Source of the DNA: VXOZ01 sp965220045
Lineage (GTDB): Bacteria; Chloroflexota; UBA11872; VXOZ01
Length of the DNA stretch: 64,000 nt
Assembly (NCBI GenBank): GCA_965220045.1
Contig: OZ244803.1
Location: 1,426,001 to 1,490,000 of the forward strand
Direction: 5' to 3'
Position numbers and translations under genes: made by a program. The notes under the pieces are model-generated. The model ran no database searches and was not told the origin of the DNA. It saw nothing but the letters and a program-made list of their open reading frames with translations. The first letter of the stretch is position 1; every line of letters begins with the position of its first letter. Shown in pieces: positions 9,026 through 16,995 of the stretch.

Positions 9026-9330
9026 TCAGACATTCGTCTCGAGTCGAAAGGAAAGACAGACCGGCTGTAGGGTCAGTGGATTGAGCCCTATACGAGCGCC
9101 TATCCCGAAAACCCCACGCAGGACGTCTTCCCGAATGACTTCCTCTGTTGGCCCGTTCGCGTAAACGCTCCCTAACTTTAGCGCAATCAAGCGCCGACAG
9201 TAGCGTGCTGCAAGGTTTCAGTCATGCAGGACGATAGCGACCGAAATTTCGTGCACATGGTTAAGCTCTGCCCATGCCAACAGTCTCGCCAAGCGCAATG
9301 CAAGAATCTATGCCCGCTAAGGACTAAGGA
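9026..9330 (-). pseudogene. Remnant of a FecE/HmuV-type iron ABC transporter ATPase
   Basis: Read on the minus strand, the translation shows AIVLHD, then an in-frame TGA where family members have Leu, then NLAARYCRRLIALK, NGPTEEVIREDVLRGVFGI and a natural-looking end at 9026. This is the C-terminal D-loop/H-loop part of FecE-type ATPases. Upstream, a fragment like the signature helix (LRLARLLAWAE) joins directly to this part, so the Walker B segment is deleted. The Walker A half is absent. The gene is dead. Confidence 0.75.
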
Positions 9331-9394
9331 CCGTGATCGTGCTTAGGCGGCGGTAACGCCTGCTACGCTGAGTTCAGTCTCCGCTACGCTAACT

Positions 9395-10138
9395 TCAGCC
9401 CTTAGCCGTCTTCTGCGCTTCACGCATAGCTCGAAAGTGTCTCTCGACAAATCCGCCGACAAGGAGACTACCTATCAGCAAGAGCCAGATTACGAAGCCG
9501 GTCCCGTTGATGGGGTGCATGAATGTTGCCGAATCAATCCAGATGAATTGCATCGCCAGGCCAATGACGGCCGAGAGTGGCGACAGACGCCGCATCTTGC
9601 CACCACCCTTCCACTGTTGCCGCGCCGCAACGAGCAGGGCCAGACCGGCCACTGCAAATCCGATCTTGCCGGCCATCCATCGGAAGAGATTGATTGTCTC
9701 CGATGCAGTGCTTGGCTCGAGTAGAGTGGGATCGGACAGGGCAGGCGCCGTGGCTGCCAGAGCCGTCGCTGCTACGCCGGAGACAGCCGTGAAGACGGCT
9801 GAAGCAGCAAAGATTAGCGGCACGAGGGGATTGCCCCAGCCCTCGCGAATAACCCAGGTCTTGGAGAGATACCAAGCACCGCTACCAAGCGCAATCGCTG
9901 ATGTGAGACGCGCAATGCCACCCGCGCCGTAGAGGAGTCTGTTTTCCGCAATCGCGACCAGCGATTCCCCGAGTGTGGCCTGATCGGCGTCCGCGAAGAC
10001 TCGCGAATAGACGGCGGCAATAGTAGCGACCGCTGTAAGAATGAGCAAGATTCCGGCAATGCGCGCGGAAGAGTCTCTTGCGTTTGTGGCACCGTTCCTT
10101 AGCGGAAGGTGCGAGTCAGAATGGACCGAACTAGCCAT
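9395..10138 (-). CDS. Integral membrane protein, DUF4386-like
   Basis: About 247 residues with six or so hydrophobic helices, starting with AGILLILTAVATIAAVYS. The arrangement resembles DUF4386 membrane proteins, whose function is unknown. ATG at 10138 is preferred over 10174 because the extra residues look non-coding. The gene is intact although it lies between the FecCD and FecE remnants, so it is either maintained for another reason or arrived after the decay. Confidence 0.65.
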   Translation of the reverse strand: MASSVHSDSHLPLRNGATNARDSSARIAGILLILTAVATIAAVYSRVFADADQATLGESLVAIAENRLLYGAGGIARLTSAIALGSGAWYLSKTWVIREGWGNPLVPLIFAASAVFTAVSGVAATALAATAPALSDPTLLEPSTASETINLFRWMAGKIGFAVAGLALLVAARQQWKGGGKMRRLSPLSAVIGLAMQFIWIDSATFMHPINGTGFVIWLLLIGSLLVGGFVERHFRAMREAQKTAKG

Positions 10139-10220
10139 ATCGATATACACCTGTCGAATTACTCGTACACCCAAAAAGCAAACTCGGTTTGCCGGACAAT
10201 CTGTTGCCTCGTCTCGCGAT

Positions 10221-10985
10221 TTACAGATTTCTTCCTCCTTCGATTCGAGTCCTCCAGAGCAAGAAAACTAACAACGGGCCGCCGATGAGAGCCGTTGAGA
10301 TGCCTACCGGCAAATCCAGTGGGGCAAGCACCATGCGGGCGGCGAGGTCGCCCCAATCGATCAGCACTGCGCCACCGACGGCCGAAGCCGGCACGAGCTA
10401 GACGTGATTGTGGCCTCCCAGCAGCTGCAAGTCATGAAGCACGATGAGGCCGACAAAGCCAACCAGCCCCGCTCCCCTTACCGCAAATGCCGCCAAGTTT
10501 GCGGCTAGTTCCATTGACAGAAAGCGGGCCCTCTCAACCCGAACGCCAAGACCCTGTGCGGTTTCGTCACCCAATTGCATGACGTTGAGTTGACGCACAA
10601 GCAGAAGCCCGCCAACCACGCCAATCAAACTGTAAAGCCAGGCTAATTCGAGATGGTTCCAACTTCGTCCCACAAGAATTCCCGCCATCCACAACACGAC
10701 CGACTGGACTCGGTCGCTGAAGACGGTCATCAGTCCCGTGGTAAAGGCGCCCAGCATTGTCGTGACTGCGACGCCCGCTAAGTCCATACGCACGGGAGAC
10801 GTCAAAACACCCGGTTGCCAGGAGAGCATAAAAACTAGCACTGACACCGCCATGGGCGCAAAGTGCTCCCAACAGACCTGCCAAAAACACAAAGAACGCC
10901 AAAGGAATCAGGCCCTTTGCCGTTCTTTGCTTATCGTACCGAAGAAGTCCCTTACTGACTTCCATACGGATCAAGTCTCCTCAAT
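10221..10985 (-). pseudogene. Decayed FecCD-family iron-siderophore/heme ABC permease
   Basis: Minus-strand translation gives typical FecCD segments: MDLAGVAVTTMLGAFTT, the coupling region MQLGDETAQGLGV, GAGLVGFVGLIV and, beyond a stop, VLIDWGDLAARMVLAPLDLP with VGISTALIGGPLLVFLL. An in-frame TAG near 10398-10400 separates the last part, and a frame change near 10850-10890 separates an N-proximal piece (IPLAFFVFLAGLLGA). The first 130 or so residues normally present are missing. At least two disabling changes make function impossible. Confidence 0.8.
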
Positions 10986-11154
10986 TGGCGTTTGACTTTA
11001 GACGCCATAGCGCTCTGTCCGCCGACTACGCAGTGCTCCCAATGCTACCGAACCGATATCCAAATTCCTCCCTTCCGAATCGTGCAGAGCTCATTCCTTT
11101 CAAATTGAGCTGGCGTGGAGACCTGACAATCGCGAAAGCCTCCAAGTCGATTGC

Positions 11155-11643
11155 CTAGGGTGAAGTTCGGTCCTCGTCTCCATCCGCCAGCATGTTTTTT
11201 CTAAAAGTCTCGTGAAAGACGCTGGGAATCCCTGAATTGTCCTGCTCGTCGCGACATTCTGTGCCTTTCAGCGGCACGACAGTATTCACGAAAATGGGGA
11301 GTTGGAGGTGCAGGGCTAGCGCTACAAGCTCAACAAGGTCGGCAGAAACCCATCTGGTTTGGCTATCTTGCGTGAGAGAGATGGCGGCTCCATCGCCGTA
11401 CACCTCATTTCTCGTGATTACGACCGGGCCAAACGAACCCCCAAGCTGGGCAACGCACTCTAACAGAATGCAATAAAGAGGACAGCGGTCACTCAGTCCG
11501 TGTGCCTCAAGCGCCAAAACACCCGCCTTGTGCTCCGGCACACCGATTCTCAATTCCTCACCACTCTCAAGCGCTGCCATGATCAAGAAGGATTCATGAG
11601 AAGTTCTGTCCTTTAGAAGACGTGTTACGGAAACTCGCTGCAC
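11155..11643 (-). CDS. Bifunctional nuclease family protein (BFN/DUF151)
   Basis: 162 residues. The middle part follows the BFN fold pattern: a strand LRIGVPEHKAGVLALE, the helix segment with LLECVAQLGG, strand PVVITRNEVYGDGAAIS, then SADLVELVALALHLQLPIFV, which matches the SRPSDAIALALR..PIYV block of the family although its charged residues differ (VSADLVELV instead of DARPSDAIA). BFN proteins are reported nucleases in plants, and bacterial members are mostly uncharacterised. The changed core residues leave activity open. A promoter-like sequence lies about 100 bp upstream. Confidence 0.65.
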   Translation of the reverse strand: MQRVSVTRLLKDRTSHESFLIMAALESGEELRIGVPEHKAGVLALEAHGLSDRCPLYCILLECVAQLGGSFGPVVITRNEVYGDGAAISLTQDSQTRWVSADLVELVALALHLQLPIFVNTVVPLKGTECRDEQDNSGIPSVFHETFRKNMLADGDEDRTSP

Positions 11644-11721
11644 AGCCCTGCTCCTCTATGGCACGGTCCGAATTCACTACAGTACCGGTATTTGCTGTAT
11701 CGTAAGCTATAAGAACAGTAC

Positions 11722-11735
11722 TTAAGTGACCTTAA
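11722..11735. promoter_or_regulatory. Inverted repeat near the BFN-family gene promoter
   Basis: TTAAG (11722-11726), spacer TGAC, CTTAA (11731-11735) is a perfect 5-bp inverted repeat immediately downstream of the proposed -10 box for the minus-strand gene. Its position near the start of transcription fits an operator. A DtxR-type regulator is encoded next door, but the sequence is not a clear DtxR box. Confidence 0.3.
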
Positions 11736-11763
11736 TGCTAGTATAGCAAACTAAATCTGTCAA
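11735..11763 (-). promoter_or_regulatory. Putative promoter of the BFN-family gene
   Basis: On the minus strand a perfect TTGACA (11763-11758) is followed after 17 bp by TAGCAT (11740-11735). A better -10 match, TATACT, lies only 12 bp from the -35 and so cannot pair with it. Confidence 0.4.
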
Positions 11764-12022
11764 GGGCCGTGCCTGTACGGGGAGTGGCAAGAGGAGAATT
11801 CGCCCAAGCAGTCAAGCGGCACCACGCACCAATAGCCACGCTAGGAAATTCGGATGCTAAATGCATTGCATCTGACTGTGCGAGGGAGGGGGCGATCAGA
11901 TGCCCTGGCGGGTTGTGGGGAGGTAGGGGTGAGACTATGTCCCTAGCGGCATTCGGGACTCTAAAGAGGACGTTACTTGGGGCAGAGATCCCGGAGCGAC
12001 ATTTCAAATGAGGACGCGACCG
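11764..12022. other. Noncoding gap between BFN-family and DtxR-family genes
   Basis: About 260 bp upstream of the BFN promoter and downstream of the DtxR-type gene. Only short frames of non-coding composition were seen, and no hairpin with a U-tract. Confidence 0.4.
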
Positions 12023-12712
12023 TTAGACCGGACCTGAGACGCGTATACTCTGTGCCCAACGCGCAGGAATCGAAACTTTATGATCCTGCATGCGCAGCGT
12101 GAGGTGTCCGCCTCTCAAGTCGATGTCATCAACCACAACCTGCGTTTCCGGAAGCAGGCCGTTGTCGTGGGCAAAGCGCAGCAGATCACCCTCGTCTTCG
12201 CCTTCCTCGGTTATGCGTAGAAGGGTGACGCTTTCCCCTTTGCTTGTTTCGGTCAACTTGCGGGCTCCAAGGAGCCGCTCTTCGTCCGGCGAACCCGGAA
12301 ACGGGTTTCCATGGGGGCACGTGGTGGGATGACCCAAGCTCTCAAACAGGTAGTTCTCCAGCTTGGGAGAAAGCGAGTGTTCCAGCCGCTCAGCCTCATC
12401 ATCGGCATCTGCCCAGTCAAAGTCCAGGGTATCGACCAGTAGCCTTTCGATGAGGTAGTGCCGGCGTATAATCGATTCGGCAATGCTCCGACCTTCTGGT
12501 GTCAGTTGAACTCCCCAGTCCTGATCGATCACCGCCAGACCTTGGCGTTCCATTCTTTGAAATGCTTGTGTTACCGCGGAGGCGGAGACGCCGAGTCGCT
12601 CCGCCAAGCGCGAGCCAACCACTCTCGACCCCTCGCGGAGCGTGGTGTATATGCGAATGAGGTAATCGCCTTGGACCGAGCTCATTGCCGGATTTGGAGA
12701 TTTGTCAGCCAT
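12023..12712 (-). CDS. DtxR/MntR-family metal-dependent transcriptional regulator
   Basis: 229 residues from ATG 12712; an upstream extension to 12934 has no coding character. The N-terminal winged helix (ERLGVSASAVTQAFQRMERQ) is followed by the dimerisation and metal-binding helices, including RRHYLIERLL, DDEAERLEHSLSPKLE and HPTTCPHGNPFPG, all diagnostic of DtxR/IdeR/MntR. A C-terminal SH3-like FeoA domain (about 155-227) makes it the long IdeR-like form. It should repress iron or manganese uptake genes when the metal is bound. The dead iron transporter nearby may have been a target. Confidence 0.9.
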   Translation of the reverse strand: MADKSPNPAMSSVQGDYLIRIYTTLREGSRVVGSRLAERLGVSASAVTQAFQRMERQGLAVIDQDWGVQLTPEGRSIAESIIRRHYLIERLLVDTLDFDWADADDEAERLEHSLSPKLENYLFESLGHPTTCPHGNPFPGSPDEERLLGARKLTETSKGESVTLLRITEEGEDEGDLLRFAHDNGLLPETQVVVDDIDLRGGHLTLRMQDHKVSIPARWAQSIRVSGPV

Positions 12713-13023
12713 CGTACCTGTTTCAAGCAGTAAGCGCGTCTCTACTACATCAGCTCCATGTCTCACGGGCTTGCCTGTGAACGGGAGCCATCCTGGGTGT
12801 AGAAGACTACGCTCCGCAACGGGACCGGGACTATGTTTATTCTGCGCAGAACGGCAGCCCAGCGGCAGACCTATGGCCTTCCGCGCACGCTCGATGGCCC
12901 GCCACTTGCATCTCTTGCAGTGTCTCGCCGCCAAGCACTATCGATTCGCGCGTTAGCGGCTTGTCCGATTCAGCGACTCATCTATTCAGGGCCTAGCACC
13001 ATACTATCACGCAATTCCAGAGT

Positions 13024-13494
13024 TTAGAGACTTGGCAGCCTACCAAGTGACTCGGTGAACGCCTGAAACACCATGATCGGTATGGAGAAGAGGCCCAGCA
13101 TCCAGCCCAAGAACAGACCGTTGCGCAGATTAAACGTCTGCCCGCCTTCCTTTAAGGTAATTGCCAGCGCAATGGGAAGAAAAGAAAAGAACAGGCCCCC
13201 AATAAAAACAACCAATGCAAAGTCCTCAGCAGGACTGCCAATGAGGCGGTCCAAATTCAGGAGCGGCCGCGTGGGTTGTGTAAACCGTTCCAGTTGGGGC
13301 ACCACGTTGAGCAGCAGAACGCCTAGCGACCACAACCACGTCGTGGAGCCAACGGCACTGCACATCGTCCCCGCAACAAGGCCGCCCAGAAAGCCCAACG
13401 GGTCGTTCTCTTCGACGTGTTGCTCCGGTCGATGTTCAGGAAGTCTTTGCGGGCCCTCTTCTGAGTCTCGCATCGCTTGCGCACTTATCTGCAT
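13024..13494 (-). CDS. Membrane protein of unknown function
   Basis: 156 residues from ATG 13494, chosen because AAGGGGGAA lies 7 nt upstream; the frame extends to 13533. After a charged N-terminal tail there are about three hydrophobic segments (GFLGGLVAGTMCSAVG with TTWLWSLGVLLLNVV; FALVVFIGGLFFSFLPIAL; LFLGWMLGLFSIPIMVF). No family was recognised. It stands alone and diverges from the WecA-like gene. Confidence 0.65.
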   Translation of the reverse strand: MQISAQAMRDSEEGPQRLPEHRPEQHVEENDPLGFLGGLVAGTMCSAVGSTTWLWSLGVLLLNVVPQLERFTQPTRPLLNLDRLIGSPAEDFALVVFIGGLFFSFLPIALAITLKEGGQTFNLRNGLFLGWMLGLFSIPIMVFQAFTESLGRLPSL

Positions 13495-13559
13495 GACGAA
13501 ATTCCCCCTTACCATTATTGTACCGCCGCCCAAGCGCCTGCGTCTAAAGAAGTAGCACG

Positions 13560-14711
13560 ATGGTTGGTGATGGTATACTGATTGGCGGTGACCGTCCCAC
13601 TCTCGCAGCGCTCATTCTAGGTAGAACTGTGCAACCTGCGACAAGCACCCTCCTACTCGTCCTATTTGCTGCTGCCTTCATTGCTTTGCTCCTTACCGAT
13701 GCCGTGCGGCGACTCGCCCTGCGTCTGCAGTGGCTGGATCAGCCTGGGGTAGGCAGAGTACACAAGAAACCGGTTCCCCGCATTGGCGGACTTGCCATCT
13801 TCGCGGCTTTCGCCGGTACCTTGCTGGCCACAACATGGCTGCGCGAGGACTTGGAGTTTGATTCTAAGATCCTCGGCCTGCTCTTGGGTGCCGCACTCAT
13901 AACGGTCATTATGTTAATTGACGATATCCGAGGGCTGCCCCCGTTGCCGAAATTTGTGGCGCAGATTGCCGCGGCGGGAATTGCCATCCGGTTCGATGTC
14001 GTCATCGAATTTGTCCGCGATCCATTTGGCGGGGGTCTTGCCTTCCCTGAGTGGCTTGCCGTGCCCATGGACAATCACATCTTCTTTGCCGGCTGGCTTT
14101 CCATTTTGATCTCGTTGTTTTGGATCGTCGGCATGATGAATGCCATCAACTTTGTAGACGGCTATGACGGTCTGGCAGGGGGGCTTTCGTTTATCGGCGC
14201 CGGTGTACTCTTCTTTTTGAGTATGTCGTTGCAGCAGTTCAGCATTGCATTTCTGCCGTTGATCCTCGCGGGCGCCATAGCGGGCTTTCTTCCTTTAAAT
14301 GTGTTCCGCGCCCGCATTATCATGGGTGACAGCGGGGCCCACTTCTTGGGGTTCGCGCTAGGCACCATCGCCATCATCGGCGGCGCGAAGCTGGCAACGA
14401 CACTGCTCATTTTTGGGGTGCCGGCCATTGACGTTGCGTGGTCGATAATCCGTCGCACGTTGCAGGGCGGCAGGTTTTACCAACGCGATACCAGCCACCT
14501 CCACCACCGTCTCTCGGAACTTGGTCTGCCCCCTCTGGCCATAGCAATTGTCTACTGGTCGTTTTCCGCGATCTTTGGGGCTATCGCGCTGCTGCTGCCA
14601 ACTCCCCTTCAGAAAATCTACGCACTGGCTATACTCGGTGTCATAGTTGCCGCATTGCTTGTCGTGCTGGCCCGCAGTGGCAAGGGGCGACTGCCGTCTG
14701 AACTTCGCTGA
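13560..14711 (+). CDS. Undecaprenyl-phosphate N-acetylhexosamine-1-phosphate transferase (WecA/TagO, MraY superfamily)
   Basis: A polytopic membrane enzyme of 383 residues that moves a sugar-1-phosphate from a UDP-sugar to undecaprenyl phosphate at the inner membrane face, priming glycan synthesis. Diagnostic motifs are VHKKPVPRIGG, LIDDIRG, NAINFVDGYDGLAGG (catalytic Asp), MGDSGAHFLGF and the WecA-type SHLHHRL loop, which separates it from MraY. An extended -10 sequence TGGTATACT at 13571-13579 lies inside the frame, so the real start may be GTG 13629, which also fits family N-termini better. Confidence 0.9.
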   Translation: MVGDGILIGGDRPTLAALILGRTVQPATSTLLLVLFAAAFIALLLTDAVRRLALRLQWLDQPGVGRVHKKPVPRIGGLAIFAAFAGTLLATTWLREDLEFDSKILGLLLGAALITVIMLIDDIRGLPPLPKFVAQIAAAGIAIRFDVVIEFVRDPFGGGLAFPEWLAVPMDNHIFFAGWLSILISLFWIVGMMNAINFVDGYDGLAGGLSFIGAGVLFFLSMSLQQFSIAFLPLILAGAIAGFLPLNVFRARIIMGDSGAHFLGFALGTIAIIGGAKLATTLLIFGVPAIDVAWSIIRRTLQGGRFYQRDTSHLHHRLSELGLPPLAIAIVYWSFSAIFGAIALLLPTPLQKIYALAILGVIVAALLVVLARSGKGRLPSELR

Positions 14712-14723
14712 TAAGGAAAATGC

Positions 14724-15716
14724 ATGCGTTATCGGGTGCTCGTCACTGACTACGTCTGGCCTACGTTGGATAGAGAGCGTTCCATCCTTGAGCCGCTAGG
14801 CGTCGAGCTGGTCCCGTCTCCAAGCGGCGACGAGGCAACACTGGCTCGCCTTGCCGCTGGCGTCGACGGCATCATGACGTGCTTTGCGAGTGTCACGCCT
14901 GCCGTGGTGCGGGCTCCCGCTCAACTCAAGGTTGTCGCGCGCTACGGCATCGGCGTGGACAACATCGCCGTGGACGTAGCCTCCGGCCGCGACGCTGTGG
15001 TGACGAACGTGCCGGACTATTGCGTAGAGGAAGTTGCGGAACATGCATTGGCACTCCTCTTTGCCTGCGCGCGGCGCCTTACAAAATACGACCGCGCCGT
15101 GCGTGACGAGAACTGGAATAGCGCGGTAGGCACGCCGCTCTACCGCATAGCCGGCAAGACCTTGGGAATTGTGGGCTTTGGGCAAATCGGCAGTCGGATG
15201 GCAGCGAAGGCGCAAGCCCTAGGATTGCACATACTTGCCTACAGCCCTCGCTTGACTCCGGCGGACGCCCAGGAAACGGGCTGCCGGGCAGTCGGCCTGG
15301 CCGAACTCTTAAAGGAGTCGGATTTCGTTAGCCTGCACTTGCCGCTCACACCGCAGTCGGCGCAGATGTTCGACCGCGCGCGCTTCAGCCAGATGAAGTC
15401 CGGCGCAATTTTCATCAACACTTCCCGCGGCGGCCTCGTCGAGAGCGGCGCACTTGCGGAAGCGCTGGAGTCCGGGCATCTTTCTGCCGCAGGTGTCGAT
15501 GTGCTCCCTCAGGAGCCCCCTGAGCCCGACGAACCGCTTCTGAGGCAGGACAACCTTGTCGTCACACCCCATGTCGCCTTCAACAGCGAGGAGTCGCTGG
15601 CTGAACTCCAGACGCGAACGGCCCAGTCGGTCGCTCGCGTACTGCAGGGGCGGATGCCGGAGAGCGTCGTAAATCCTGAGGTCCTGGACCGCGTAGAGCT
15701 GCACGAGAGCGAATGA
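14724..15716 (+). CDS. D-isomer-specific 2-hydroxyacid dehydrogenase (SerA/CtBP-like)
   Basis: 330 residues. The substrate domain contains VARYGIGVDNIAVD. The NAD-binding motif is GIVGFGQIGSRMA (about residues 148-160), catalytic Arg lies in NTSRGGLVESGAL, Glu in DVLPQEPPEPDEP and His in VTPHVAFNS. The protein oxidises or reduces a 2-hydroxy acid using NAD(H). There is no ACT domain, so it is not the long phosphoglycerate dehydrogenase. It starts 12 nt after the WecA-like gene and precedes an SDR gene, but sharing a pathway with either is uncertain. Confidence 0.9.
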   Translation: MRYRVLVTDYVWPTLDRERSILEPLGVELVPSPSGDEATLARLAAGVDGIMTCFASVTPAVVRAPAQLKVVARYGIGVDNIAVDVASGRDAVVTNVPDYCVEEVAEHALALLFACARRLTKYDRAVRDENWNSAVGTPLYRIAGKTLGIVGFGQIGSRMAAKAQALGLHILAYSPRLTPADAQETGCRAVGLAELLKESDFVSLHLPLTPQSAQMFDRARFSQMKSGAIFINTSRGGLVESGALAEALESGHLSAAGVDVLPQEPPEPDEPLLRQDNLVVTPHVAFNSEESLAELQTRTAQSVARVLQGRMPESVVNPEVLDRVELHESE

Positions 15717-15746
15717 CGAACTCCTGCGCAGCAGAAAAAAGGGAGC

Positions 15747-16586
15747 ATGATGTTTGACCTGTCCGGACAAGTGGCCGTAGTTACGGGTGGCGCGGCCGGC
15801 ATTGGCGGCGCTACCGCCAGGCGGCTGGCAGCAGACAGCGCAAAGGTCCTTATCGCTGACATCAATCGGGAAGCCGCGCAGGCAAACGCCTCTCGCATCA
15901 TCGAGGCGGGCGGCGATGCCGGTGTAGTGGTAGCAGACATGGGCAAATCCGCGGACATCAGCGCGATGATAGACACTGCGGTGGAGCGCTGGGGACGGCT
16001 CGACATTCTCGTAAACAACGCCTATTCGCCGACCGCTGCCCACGACACTGACATTCCGGATACCACCGAAGAGGCCTGGGATTCCGGTCTGGATGTCATG
16101 GCAAAGGCACTTTTTCTCGCCACAAAGCATGCTATCCCGCACATGGAGCAGAACGGCGGCGGCAATATCGTAAACATATCTTCCGTCCATGGTCTGCTCC
16201 AATCGCCAGGGTTTCTTGTCTACGAAGCCAGCAAGAGCGCCGTGATCGGCATGACCCGCCAGATGGCTGTCGAACTCGGCCCGCGCGGCATTCGCGTAAA
16301 TGCTATCTGCCCGGGCCACATTGTGACGGAGAACATCCAAGAGCACATGTGGCAACAGAATTCCAGCGGTTACGCCTTCTTCGAGGAGCAATACCCGCTC
16401 CGGCGGTGCGGCAAGCCTGAGGAGATCGCCAGCGCGATCGCCTTTCTCTGTTCGCGGGAGGCCAGTTTCATAACCGGCCACCACTTGGTCGTGGACGGAG
16501 GGCTGAGCATCCAGTTGCAAGAGAACCTCGGCGTCCGCCTCGCACACTATATGCAAGAGAACCCTGAGACTGATTTGCCGTATTAG
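15747..16586 (+). CDS. Short-chain dehydrogenase/reductase (classical SDR)
   Basis: 279 residues. The cofactor motif TGGAAGIGG is near residue 13, NNAYSP corresponds to the NNAG motif, the catalytic Ser is in NISSVHG and the catalytic pair is in YEASKSA. The C-terminal HHLVVDGGLS is typical of FabG-like sugar or polyol dehydrogenases. GGGAG stands immediately before the tandem ATG ATG, so ATG 15750 is the better spaced start. The stop codon TAG lies within the left end of the MITE-like element. Confidence 0.9.
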   Translation: MMFDLSGQVAVVTGGAAGIGGATARRLAADSAKVLIADINREAAQANASRIIEAGGDAGVVVADMGKSADISAMIDTAVERWGRLDILVNNAYSPTAAHDTDIPDTTEEAWDSGLDVMAKALFLATKHAIPHMEQNGGGNIVNISSVHGLLQSPGFLVYEASKSAVIGMTRQMAVELGPRGIRVNAICPGHIVTENIQEHMWQQNSSGYAFFEEQYPLRRCGKPEEIASAIAFLCSREASFITGHHLVVDGGLSIQLQENLGVRLAHYMQENPETDLPY

Positions 16587-16589
16587 GCC

Positions 16590-16831
16590 GTGTTCACACA
16601 AATGTCACTCCGAGCAAGAGCGAGAAACCTCAAGCGTTTGGTGGGGTATTCTCTCACGATTCATTCCTCTCAGGAAGCGGGATGGCATGGAAACATGGAG
16701 AGAGGTACTTTCTCGTGTCATTGACGATCTGCTGTCCCGGGCAGCATCACAGCCTGGCACTGCGAGAAGATGGATTCCGCGCCCCCGCAAGGGGGCGAGC
16801 TTTCGCGGGAATGACGGCAGAGTGTGAACAC
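16590..16831. mobile_element. MITE-like noncoding element with 10-bp perfect terminal inverted repeats
   Basis: GTGTTCACAC (16590-16599) and GTGTGAACAC (16822-16831) are perfect inverted repeats 242 bp apart. Similarity extends inward and outward: left TGTCACTCC and right GGAATGACG resemble each other as inverted sequence, and TAGG flanks both ends. Inside is a GC hairpin GCCCCC-GCAA-GGGGGC (16781-16796) within a larger ATTCCGCG...CGCGGGAAT stem, plus a second fold joining CGAGAAA and TTTCTCG. No coding frame of note is present. It fills the gap between an SDR gene and a broken Gfo/Idh gene. Confidence 0.6.
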
Positions 16832-16995
16832 TCCCTAGTTGCGCTCAAGAGGTGCGGGAGCACGTTCAGCAGTGGAACAATGGTTTGCCGTGATCGGGCA
16901 TATCCTGCTACCCGCATGAAAAGCGCTGGGGAGTGCTTGCAGCAGGCAGCTCTATGAGCAAGGGCAGCATGAAGGGCAGGAAGGGAAAATCAGTG

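Noticed and set aside
15309..16601. 430-codon minus-strand frame across the dehydrogenase and SDR genes
   Set aside because: It runs antisense through two well-supported enzymes and has no recognisable domain.
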